Source: Planctomycetota bacterium
GTDB taxonomy: Bacteria; Planctomycetota; Phycisphaerae; Sedimentisphaerales; Anaerohalosphaeraceae
Length of the DNA stretch: 5,763 bases
NCBI GenBank assembly: GCA_021160785.1
Contig: JAGHBX010000605.1
Location: 1-5,763 of the forward strand
Direction of reading: 5' to 3'
Shown here: piece by piece, positions 1 to 5,477 of the stretch
Position numbering within the stretch: position 1 is the first letter of the stretch
Layout of the letters: every line of letters starts with the position of its first letter
Notes under the pieces: generated by a model
What the model saw: the letters and a program-made list of their open reading frames with translations, nothing else
What the model was told of the DNA's origin: nothing
The model's database searches: none
Program-made: the position numbers and the translations under genes

Positions 1-1
1 C

Positions 2-79
2 CTTAGTGGGGAGTCCCAAGAGGGGCCGGGGGGCGTGGTAAAGATTCTGAGCAAGTAGGAGTCCCATCTTTTTTTTCAA
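2..79 (-). CDS. possible 5' end of a gene leaving the window (weak)
   Basis: A minus-strand frame is open from 301 to the left edge. Within it a TTG at 79-77 follows a full AGGAGGG Shine-Dalgarno sequence (85-91) at 5 nt spacing. An in-frame ATG lies at 67-65. The visible peptide begins LKKKMGLLLAQ and then becomes rich in Pro, Leu and Arg. A Lys-rich start followed by a short Leu stretch could be the beginning of a signal peptide, but only 26 codons are visible and the hydrophobic run is short. I recognise no family. The frame lies downstream of the terminator at 261-293, so it would need its own promoter, and none is obvious. The good ribosome binding site is the only real support. The open frame may be chance in G+C-rich DNA. 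Confidence 0.2.
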   Translation of the reverse strand, partial: MKKKMGLLLAQNLYHAPRPLLGLPTK

Positions 80-84
80 TGTAT

Positions 85-91
85 CCCTCCT
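85..91 (-). promoter_or_regulatory. strong Shine-Dalgarno-like sequence
   Basis: AGGAGGG on the minus strand lies 5 nt before a TTG codon at 79-77. It is the best ribosome-binding motif in the left part of the window and is what suggests a gene start there. It could be a chance purine run. Confidence 0.3.
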
Positions 92-260
92 GCTTTCCGA
101 TTTACCGTCTTTAATTCGGGGTCTTACGCCCGTAGAATCGCCGAACACCTGCCGGGGGGTACTTGGGGTAGGGTCAGCTTGCGTTCGGGCATTCCTGCTC
201 GCTCTCTCCGCTCTCTCGCGGGCCTGGGGAGATTCGGTGCGGTCTCTCAACTGCCTGGCA
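92..260. other. stretch without a confident gene
   Basis: G+C-rich DNA between the terminator at 261-293 and the possible gene start at 79. A 22-codon minus-strand ORF (124-192, beginning MPERKLTLPQ) has AGGA directly against its ATG, which is too close for a normal ribosome binding site. I found no RNA gene, clear promoter or repeat array here. Confidence 0.4.
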
Positions 261-293
261 ATAGAAAAGGCCGTCTCGTCTATGAGACAGCCT
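261..293 (-). terminator. intrinsic (Rho-independent) terminator after the 320-631 gene
   Basis: On the minus strand a 10-bp stem (arms 293-284 and 277-268, all positions paired with one G-U) closes a 6-nt loop (283-278) and is followed at once by TTTTCTAT. It begins about 26 nt after the stop codon of the small gene at 320-631 and has the same orientation. This is the clearest terminator in the window. It supports the idea that the two small minus-strand frames to its right are transcribed. Confidence 0.75.
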
Positions 294-319
294 GCGGTGT
301 TTCAACCGGGTCAAAGTGG

Positions 320-362
320 CTATGCGATCTTACGCAACCCCAAACCGGCCTTCATCGCATAG
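320..362. repeat. 9-bp perfect inverted repeat at the end of a small gene
   Basis: CTATGCGAT (320-328) and ATCGCATAG (354-362) are exact reverse complements separated by 25 nt. The left copy includes the stop codon of the minus-strand gene at 320-631. It could form a long-loop hairpin in the mRNA just before the terminator at 261-293, or be chance. Confidence 0.5.
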
Positions 363-631
363 TCGAAGACCAGTCGCTTGCCACGGATAGGTCCGCGTCG
401 GCTGATCTTGATGTGGTCTTCGGCCATGTCGTGCATTGCGCTGACCCAATCCTGCATCGTGCTCATCAGTTCGAGGAACTGGTCGGGGTCTTCTCTAAAC
501 AGCCTGTCGTTCAACTCCCAACTCGATAGTGAGCCCTTCTCGCCAAACCTCTCGTCGATATTATCCTCATCCCTGTTCAGCGCCTGCTGCGTCTGTGGGG
601 GGCACTCATTGGATTCCCCCCTCAAATGCAC
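320..631 (-). CDS. small hypothetical protein, 103 aa
   Basis: I do not recognise this protein. It is soluble and charged, with no signal peptide or membrane segment. The N-terminal 35 residues are polar and probably disordered. The middle (about 38-75, ELNDRLFREDPDQFLELM onwards) is acidic and looks helical. The C-terminus is basic (ISRRGPIRGKRLVF). Its ATG overlaps the stop codon of the upstream frame by one base (TAATG at 635-631), and there is no good Shine-Dalgarno sequence, so it is probably made by translational coupling. A strong terminator follows 26 nt after the stop, which favours a real transcript. It lies on the side of the tRNA fragment predicted to be inserted DNA, so it may be an accessory gene of an integrated element. 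The antisense frames over the same stretch have no comparable support. Confidence 0.5.
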   Translation of the reverse strand: MHLRGESNECPPQTQQALNRDEDNIDERFGEKGSLSSWELNDRLFREDPDQFLELMSTMQDWVSAMHDMAEDHIKISRRGPIRGKRLVFDYAMKAGLGLRKIA

Positions 632-632
632 A

Positions 633-827
633 TTACGAGTTGTCGCGACGGGCCGCTTCCACCATGCTTAGAATCTGGGTCTTGACCGATTCCGGAAGCG
701 TCGGCCACGCCTCGATAAGCCGCCTCAAATCGGGTTCTTCGTGTGCGGCGATGGCGGAGTGAATGGCGGAGTGATATTCTTCAGATTCGTAAGTTGTTTT
801 ATTGACATCCTTTAGCGTCGCTTCTCC
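633..827 (-). pseudogene. truncated reading frame beginning at the tRNA junction
   Basis: The last 64 codons of a minus-strand frame look protein-like. They hold an acidic segment (NKTTYESEEY) and then a helical tail (DLRRLIEAWPTLPESVKTQI followed by LSMVEAA). I associate a tail of the type 'D-L-x-x-h-h-x-A-W-P-x-L-P-E' with small proteins and recombinase-adjacent frames in planctomycete-like genomes, but that is recollection. No ATG, GTG or TTG lies in frame between the tRNA fragment and this segment. The frame stays open rightwards only by crossing the antisense of the tRNA (residues TSPAGFEPATSGFGGQ), a well-known annotation artefact, up to an ATG at 989. I therefore read it as a gene whose 5' end was lost at the recombination junction. 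The one-base overlap with the next gene suggests it was once translated. An ATG at 812-810 is in another frame and stops after 28 codons. Confidence 0.4.
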
Positions 828-874
828 TTGGCCTCCGAAGCCAGAGGTTGCAGGTTCGAATCCTGCCGGGGACG
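828..874 (+). tRNA. 3' fragment of tRNA-Arg(CCG), probable attachment site
   Basis: The segment folds as the 3' part of a tRNA. The anticodon arm has stem TTGGC/GCCAG (828-832, 840-844) and loop CTCCGAA, giving anticodon CCG at 835-837. A five-base variable region AGGTT follows (845-849), then a perfect T arm GCAGG-TTCGAAT-CCTGC (850-866), the acceptor 3' strand CGGGGAC (867-873) and discriminator G874. CCA is not encoded. The matching 5' acceptor strand (GTCCCCG) and a D arm are missing upstream, so this is not a working tRNA gene. Integrases that use the 3' half of tRNA genes leave such a copy at the far end of the element, with the element on its 5' side. That would place inserted DNA at 1-827. 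A decayed duplicate tRNA is the alternative. Confidence 0.75.
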
Positions 875-889
875 TTCGATAACCCCTTA

Positions 890-917
890 AAGCACAAATA
901 TTTATAAATTCGTGCTT
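890..917. repeat. imperfect AT-rich inverted repeat
   Basis: AAGCAC (890-895) pairs with GTGCTT (912-917), and after one mismatch AAT (897-899) pairs with ATT (908-910). It lies 16 nt after the tRNA fragment and 112 nt beyond the stop codon of the outer-membrane protein gene. It could act as a terminator for the original tRNA gene or for the export operon, but neither strand has a proper U-tract after it. Confidence 0.35.
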
Positions 918-1029
918 GTCAAGCCAATGAGGGAATAGACAGGGTAATACTGTACCATCTGGAGACGAGGGCGCGTCACTGCCGGACAATATTTTGAAAC
1001 TGCTGGAATTGTGAAAAGTAAGCCGCGAT

Positions 1030-2346
1030 TTAGAAAAAATACCTTACCCTCAATCCTATCGAGAAATCGCTCTGCTTTTCCCCGTATTCAGTATGTGAAT
1101 CGCCGATGAGAACGGTTGTTCTGAGTCGCAGTTCCAGATTCTTGACCCCGGTGTATAATAATTCGGGTCCAATGGAAAAGCTCTTGTCAGTGAGGTTGAA
1201 TATTCCTGTTAGTGAAGGCGTAAAATATAGTATATCAAACGGCTCTTTCTGGCTGGCGCGCAGATAGAGATAGTCTTTCATGGAGTTTCTTCTGCTGTAG
1301 CTTCCCCCGGCAACGTTTGATGCTTTTTTTAAGAGAGAATCATCGCCTGACGCAAGGTACGTATCGTAACCCTTGTCTATGAACGAGAAGTAGTCGGTCA
1401 TTTCGCTCTCGGCAAAGCCTGTGTCGTCATGAAAATATTCAACGATATACGTTGTATCTGTCTTGGTCAGGTATCGGAGGCCAAGCAGATAGCTTGTTGC
1501 ATCATATTCCTTGCTATAAGCTGTTCCATCGCTGTCGATAAATCTTTTCTTGTAGTCATCGATGAATGCGAGTTCTCCATGAATCTCAAAATTAGTGGCG
1601 ATGTTCCTGGAAAAATCCATCCCGTATCGGTTTGTTTTGCTTCCACCTGTGAGAAAAATAAGATCGATATCTGTGTCATCCAGCAGAAAGTACGCCTTTC
1701 CTGCAAAATTAAACCGGTTGACCTTTCCGAAGTCGTCATTTATGTGGTCGTAAACGGGCAGCAAAACAGGTGTGAAAGAGAACGTTCTTAAACGGCCGTC
1801 AAAACTCCGGATGTAATCGGCGGATGCTACCACAAACCCTTCACGAGCCAATTCAGGATCGTAGGGGTCTTTCGGTCGATCCAAAAATGCTACAGGGTTC
1901 CACGCATATCCTTTGCCCCATTTCAATGTTTTTTTGCCTATATTAAAATTAAACGTCGATGACGGCCTTGATGACATATAGCCTTCGTAAAGTGTTGTAT
2001 TCTCCGACCATCCCAAATAGGACTTTCTAAAGTCAGTGTTCACTACTGCACGATATTCGGTAGTTCCTTTCTTGTACCTGCCGTCTAATAAAGCCGTGAA
2101 ATTATATTCTTCACGGATATTTTTTTTGGCATGGTCGTAAAACTTAAGCTTGTGTAATGCAGAGTTGGTATCCATCCCGAAAAGCATGGGACGAAACTCG
2201 AGATATCCCCCGATATCCCATGGCTTTTCTTCTATTTCCGACAGGTCAAAGGAATATTCTTCCATGTCGAAAGAATACTCTTCCTCAGCTAAAGCCCTTC
2301 CACAAAAAAGTGTTAACAAAACCGCAAATATTACCCATGATCTCAC
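1030..2346 (-). CDS. outer-membrane beta-barrel protein, 438 aa
   Basis: An N-terminal signal peptide (hydrophobic core about residues 4-16, cleavage expected after ALA at 20) precedes a mature protein rich in alternating aromatic/hydrophobic and polar residues. These read as amphipathic beta strands throughout. It ends in LRVRYFF, a typical C-terminal beta-signal for BAM-dependent insertion. Just after cleavage the acidic motif EEYSFD occurs twice (22-27 and 29-34). I see no plug domain or OmpA-like domain. The family may be close to the DUF1302-type barrels found beside LolA-like proteins and exporters, but I cannot confirm this. The start is GTG inside GTGA, overlapping the upstream stop by 4 nt, so translation is probably coupled; the ribosome binding site is weak. 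As last gene of the operon it probably provides the outer-membrane step for the exported substrate. No clear terminator follows. Confidence 0.85.
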   Translation of the reverse strand: MRSWVIFAVLLTLFCGRALAEEEYSFDMEEYSFDLSEIEEKPWDIGGYLEFRPMLFGMDTNSALHKLKFYDHAKKNIREEYNFTALLDGRYKKGTTEYRAVVNTDFRKSYLGWSENTTLYEGYMSSRPSSTFNFNIGKKTLKWGKGYAWNPVAFLDRPKDPYDPELAREGFVVASADYIRSFDGRLRTFSFTPVLLPVYDHINDDFGKVNRFNFAGKAYFLLDDTDIDLIFLTGGSKTNRYGMDFSRNIATNFEIHGELAFIDDYKKRFIDSDGTAYSKEYDATSYLLGLRYLTKTDTTYIVEYFHDDTGFAESEMTDYFSFIDKGYDTYLASGDDSLLKKASNVAGGSYSRRNSMKDYLYLRASQKEPFDILYFTPSLTGIFNLTDKSFSIGPELLYTGVKNLELRLRTTVLIGDSHTEYGEKQSDFSIGLRVRYFF

Positions 2347-3398
2347 TGTCTCAATGATTCCAAATTAGGCATGAATGTGAGTGTGAAGAGTTCATCTTCA
2401 AAGGTTCTCTTTTTGATATTTGCGAATATCATCACAGATTTATAGCCTTTATATAAAGGACTGTCCGTTTCAATAACCGAAGGCCTTACTATTTTGTCCC
2501 CAAAGTCCTTTGTTTGTTTGAAATGGATTGTCTTTATTAGCATAGAAGCTTCAGTGAGGCATTCGACCTTGACAGGCAGAATTTTCTTTTTATCTACCCA
2601 CATTTTCAATTTGTCGTATGCTACATTTTTTGTTTTTGCCTTAAGGTGCAGAATATACTTATCGTTCAACTCTTCCGTTTGCCCGACAAAATATTCCGCT
2701 GCATAATCGAGGCGCAATATGTCGGAGTTATTAAATACACCGCCTACTACTGACTGAAGGCTTGTTATGCGAATGGGCTTGCCTACATTGGGAATGTAAA
2801 GCCACATATTCTCGTTAAGCCTTAAAGTGCTTCTGCCTTTTTCGCTTGCAGGTGAAAGAAATAGCGCTGCAACTTTATCGGCTCCCTTTTTGACGGTAAA
2901 AAGCACATACTCCCTTTTTCTGCCGTTAGGCTCGATGTTTATCAGTTTTCTGTACGACTCATAAGACTCCGGGTTGAGATTCCTGTCCAACTTCATCAGG
3001 ATCTGATTGCCGGGACTCAGAACCTGCTTGACGGCATCGGCGACAGTGCCATCGAGTTGGAAATAATCCGTACTGTTGCTCCTCATGACCTCGATCATTT
3101 TTTCACCAAACTTTCCAGCAATTACTATAGTCACGTCTTTGCTGGCAAGAAGATCCGCCGTTTGTTGCCCTGCTCTGCGCTGTGCATCTTTGTAAGGGTT
3201 GCCAATGACCTCTATCAGATCGCCCGTACTGTTGAATATAAGATAGTAGGAACATTTGCCTGCTTTGCTGCTTATAGAGGATGCCGCGTCCTTGCTGTTC
3301 GATGCCACTGCAATTTTCGCCGCATCCTTCCGGGCAGCGTAAGCCAAAACCTGCACCGCAAACAGAATGACCAAAGTTGAGAAAAGTGTCTTCTTCAT
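2343..3398 (-). CDS. exported fusion: NifX/MTH1175-like domain plus LolA-like lipoprotein-sorting domain, 351 aa
   Basis: A signal peptide (residues 1-21, core TLFSTLVILFAVQVLA, cleavage after AYA) sends it to the periplasm. Residues 28-127 read as a dinitrogenase iron-molybdenum cofactor (NifX/NifB C-terminal/MTH1175) domain: KIAVASNSKD start, YYLIFNSTGDLIEVIGNP, then GQQTADLLASKDVTIVIAGKFG and a closing GTVADAVKQVL. Residues 130-351 read as the LolA-like 'outer membrane lipoprotein-sorting' family, with ASEKGRSTLRL, MWLYIPNVGKPIRI, VGGVFNNSDILRLDY and KMWVDKKKILPVKVE. LolA-like folds carry acyl chains or lipoproteins between membranes. Usual LolA-like proteins are about 250 aa, and the extra length is the N-terminal domain. 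AGGAGGT (3407-3413) lies 8 nt before ATG. The gene sits between the permease and the barrel, as expected for a periplasmic carrier of this transporter. The LolA part is very likely. The NifX-like call is by visual pattern only. Confidence 0.88.
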   Translation of the reverse strand: MKKTLFSTLVILFAVQVLAYAARKDAAKIAVASNSKDAASSISSKAGKCSYYLIFNSTGDLIEVIGNPYKDAQRRAGQQTADLLASKDVTIVIAGKFGEKMIEVMRSNSTDYFQLDGTVADAVKQVLSPGNQILMKLDRNLNPESYESYRKLINIEPNGRKREYVLFTVKKGADKVAALFLSPASEKGRSTLRLNENMWLYIPNVGKPIRITSLQSVVGGVFNNSDILRLDYAAEYFVGQTEELNDKYILHLKAKTKNVAYDKLKMWVDKKKILPVKVECLTEASMLIKTIHFKQTKDFGDKIVRPSVIETDSPLYKGYKSVMIFANIKKRTFEDELFTLTFMPNLESLRQ

Positions 3399-3406
3399 TT
3401 CGAATT

Positions 3407-3413
3407 ACCTCCT
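3407..3413 (-). promoter_or_regulatory. Shine-Dalgarno sequence overlapping the permease stop codon
   Basis: AGGAGGT on the minus strand lies 8 nt before the ATG at 3398. Its first two bases (AG at 3413-3412) complete the TAG stop of the permease gene (3414-3412). Ribosomes finishing the permease would therefore sit on the start region of the LolA-like gene. This fixes the start of that gene. Confidence 0.8.
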
Positions 3414-4650
3414 AAACATGTCTCAGCGCATCAATCGGATTCATCCTTGATGCTTTATAGGCCGGCTGAAGGCTTGCCATTACTGAAACGGTTATTACCA
3501 TCATTGAAATCAGGAGAATATCCTGTATATTTATGCTTGGAGAAAGCAAAAGTCCCTTTTGCCTGCCAAAATCAAAGGTGAGTTTAGCCATACTAACTAT
3601 GGAGATGGTTGCAACCCCAAGAACAGTTCCAACTGCAGCGCCAAAGATACCCAGAGACAAACCTTCTATCAGAAACATTGCCAGTATTTTCCCGGGCAGC
3701 GTACCTATGGCGGCAATAGTACCGATTTCCCTTATCCGCTCGTAAACCGCCATGACCATAACATTCATTATGCTGATAAGTACTATGGCCATGAGCATCA
3801 GCTTTACAAAGAATGTCATAAGGTCTATCATTCTGGCGATATTATAAAACGGAGAGAGCTTTTCCCATGTGTGCACCTCAAACGCCGGCTTCCCCTGCTT
3901 GTTCAGCTCGTTGGCGAGCTGCCCCTTCAATCTGTCGAACACCTCGTGAACTTTGTCAAAGTTCTTTAGCCTTATTGCGATTTCGCTTATGGCCATCGTA
4001 TCCATTCTAAGGATTTCAGCGGCATCGTCAATGTGAATATATCCATCTCTGCCTCCGGGCCCTGTAGCACTTTCGAGTATTCCCCCGACCCGAAATTGCT
4101 TCCCGTTAACAGAGCCGTTACTATTAGTTGCAATGACAACAACTGTGTCGCCAACCTTGACCTTCATTCCCTTTGCGAGGAGTTCAGGCACAAGGACTTC
4201 CCCTGTTCGTATGGTTTTTGCCCCTTCTTTTATCCTGGAGAGCAACAGCGGAACAGTCTTGACTTCATCTTCAGGATTAACGCCGTTGAGTCTCACGTTC
4301 GTTGTTTCAACAAAGTTACTGAACATGCCGCCGAACTTTATTCTCTTTGAATATGCCTCTACATCAGGGATCTCATTTATTGCCTTCTCGACTTTTTCGA
4401 GGGCTTTCGGGCTCAGGTTCAATGTAAGGGGCAGGCTGTCTATGGACGACACATAACCCTTTTTGTGTATCTGGAGATGACCCAGAAAGGAGTCGGTTAT
4501 CTGCCCAATCATCATGTTCTTGAATGACCCTGATATTGAGATAAACACCAGCACAGACACTACCCCGATACTGACTAATGAAACTGTCAGAAGTGTCCTT
4601 CTTCTGTATCTCAGCAGGTTTCTTATTGCAATCTTGAATAAGTCAAACAT
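3412..4650 (-). CDS. FtsX/MacB/LolCE-family ABC transporter permease, 412 aa
   Basis: This is the inner-membrane subunit that works with the ATPase encoded just upstream. Its layout is the classic four-segment MacB/LolE type. A basic cytoplasmic start (KIAIRNLLRYRRR) precedes TM1 at about 20-40. A large periplasmic domain spans about 42-275, TM2 about 277-303, TM3 about 322-352 and TM4 about 378-396. The cytoplasmic coupling motif YERIREIGTIAAIG (303-316) follows TM2, and the protein ends in the family tail QPAYKASRMNPIDAL. Such permeases do not form a channel. They move periplasmic or membrane-anchored substrates by mechanotransmission. The start overlaps the ATPase stop by 8 nt and is preceded by GAGAGGTG. 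With a LolA-like protein next door, extraction of a lipid or lipoprotein from the outer leaflet of the inner membrane is the best guess. Only one permease is present, so a homodimer is expected, as in MacB or LolF-type systems. Confidence 0.93.
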   Translation of the reverse strand: MFDLFKIAIRNLLRYRRRTLLTVSLVSIGVVSVLVFISISGSFKNMMIGQITDSFLGHLQIHKKGYVSSIDSLPLTLNLSPKALEKVEKAINEIPDVEAYSKRIKFGGMFSNFVETTNVRLNGVNPEDEVKTVPLLLSRIKEGAKTIRTGEVLVPELLAKGMKVKVGDTVVVIATNSNGSVNGKQFRVGGILESATGPGGRDGYIHIDDAAEILRMDTMAISEIAIRLKNFDKVHEVFDRLKGQLANELNKQGKPAFEVHTWEKLSPFYNIARMIDLMTFFVKLMLMAIVLISIMNVMVMAVYERIREIGTIAAIGTLPGKILAMFLIEGLSLGIFGAAVGTVLGVATISIVSMAKLTFDFGRQKGLLLSPSINIQDILLISMMVITVSVMASLQPAYKASRMNPIDALRHV

Positions 4651-5335
4651 TGTTCACCTCTCTACCGGCCAGTTCTCCATCTTCCAGCGTATATATAGTT
4701 TCAGCCTCTCCGACGATTTTCTGATCATGAGTTGAAAAGATAAAAGTTGTGCCAAGTTCATTCTTCATCTTTTTCATAATGTCGATAACCATATATGCCG
4801 TTTTGTGGTCGAGATTGGCTGTCGGTTCATCCGCTAAAACAAGCTTTGGATTTGTAACCAAGGCCCTTGCCACAGCCACCCTCTGCTTTTGGCCGCCTGA
4901 TATCTGATCAGGATACTTGTTCTTCTTTTCGGCCATCCCTACGGCTTCAAGGAGCGAGAGAATGCGTTTTTTCCTTTCACGCGAAGGGGTGTTTTGTACC
5001 ATAAGAAGAGGATAACCCACATTTTCATACACCGTAAGCACGGGAATAAGATTGAAATCCTGGAATATGAAGCCGATCTTCCTGCCTCGAAAAGCTGCCG
5101 CTGGACGTGTATTAAGACTTGACACATCTGTGTCATCTACGCGCAAGACACCTGAAGTTGGCTTATCCAGACATCCAATAAGGTTTAAGAGAGTGGTCTT
5201 TCCACTGCCGGAAGGACCAACGAAAGAAACAAAAGAGGCTGGTTCAATCTCGAAACTCAAACCCTTTAACGCCTCGACTTTTGTCTCTCCCTTCAGGTAC
5301 GTTTTGGATAAATCGTGTGCTGTTATCAAACTCAT
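4643..5335 (-). CDS. ABC transporter ATP-binding protein, LolD/MacB type, 230 aa
   Basis: This cytoplasmic ATPase powers the permease encoded next. All nucleotide-binding motifs are intact: Walker A GPSGSGKTT (40-48), Q-loop FQDFNLIP (Q92), signature ISGGQKQRVAVARAL (145-159), Walker B LVLADEP with catalytic E170, D-loop NLD (174-176) and switch H203. The length matches the LolD/FtsE/MacB-ATPase group, and FNLIPVLTVYENV is typical of it. The signature has K in place of the more common Q (SGGQKQR), which is a normal variant. The ATG at 5335 is preceded by GAAGGA (5344-5349) at 8 nt. It is the first gene of the operon, about 45 nt downstream of the transcription start predicted from the promoter at 5387-5415. 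The substrate cannot be told from this subunit alone. Confidence 0.96.
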   Translation of the reverse strand: MSLITAHDLSKTYLKGETKVEALKGLSFEIEPASFVSFVGPSGSGKTTLLNLIGCLDKPTSGVLRVDDTDVSSLNTRPAAAFRGRKIGFIFQDFNLIPVLTVYENVGYPLLMVQNTPSRERKKRILSLLEAVGMAEKKNKYPDQISGGQKQRVAVARALVTNPKLVLADEPTANLDHKTAYMVIDIMKKMKNELGTTFIFSTHDQKIVGEAETIYTLEDGELAGREVNNV

Positions 5336-5343
5336 AAACCTGT

Positions 5344-5349
5344 TCCTTC
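5344..5349 (-). promoter_or_regulatory. ribosome binding site of the ABC ATPase gene
   Basis: GAAGGA on the minus strand lies 8 nt upstream of the ATG at 5335 and supports that start for the first gene of the operon. Confidence 0.6.
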
Positions 5350-5386
5350 AAGAACTCCGCTGTTTGATGACGATAGATTGGAAACA

Positions 5387-5415
5387 AATGTAGCCCCGGA
5401 CTTCCCATTTGTCAA
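5387..5415 (-). promoter_or_regulatory. sigma70-type promoter for the export operon
   Basis: On the minus strand a perfect -35 box TTGACA (5415-5410) is followed by a 17-nt spacer and the -10 box TACATT (5392-5387, 4 of 6 consensus positions). Transcription would start near 5380, about 45 nt before the ATPase start codon. The -35 box lies in the loop of the palindrome at 5389-5432 and the -10 box overlaps the outer end of one arm, so hairpin extrusion or a protein bound to the palindrome would directly affect this promoter. It is predicted from sequence only. Confidence 0.55.
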
Positions 5416-5432
5416 GGGAATCCGGGCCTACA
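5389..5432. repeat. large imperfect palindrome upstream of the export operon
   Basis: The left arm TGTAGCCCCGGACTTCCC (5389-5406) and right arm GGGAATCCGGGCCTACA (5416-5432) are reverse complements except for one mismatch and one extra base. The loop is 9 nt. Its size and G+C-rich core resemble REP-type or small MITE-like palindromes scattered in intergenic DNA. It may also act as a transcription stop for the Gly/Arg-rich gene, but no U-tract follows on either strand. An operator for the embedded promoter is another possibility. Confidence 0.85.
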
Positions 5433-5477
5433 TAATAATTGCAGTAGCTGCGACTCCTTGCCAATCCCTTCCGGGAA

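Noticed and set aside
179..529. A 116-codon plus-strand ORF starting at TTG
   Set aside because: It runs antisense to the small gene at 320-631 and to its terminator, and has no ribosome binding site. Its composition looks like a reading shadow.
801..830. TTGACA-like -35 box on the plus strand at 803-808
   Set aside because: No good -10 box at 16-18 bp, and no plus-strand gene follows except the incomplete tRNA.
780..874. A complete functional tRNA-Arg gene
   Set aside because: The 5' acceptor strand complementary to CGGGGAC and a recognisable D arm are missing upstream of 828.
633..989. A 118-codon minus-strand ORF starting at ATG 989
   Set aside because: Its middle (TSPAGFEPATSGFGGQ) is the antisense translation of the tRNA fragment, a common false protein. 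The part before it (residues 1-38) covers the intergenic inverted repeat and has no protein-like features. Only the tail after the tRNA is kept.
1429..1791. Plus-strand ORFs of 70-136 codons across 1429-5393
   Set aside because: All lie antisense to well-supported genes of the export operon and show no family features or ribosome binding sites.
5389..5432. Simple intrinsic terminator for the Gly/Arg-rich gene
   Set aside because: The hairpin is strong enough, but no run of T follows on either strand, and a promoter lies inside it.
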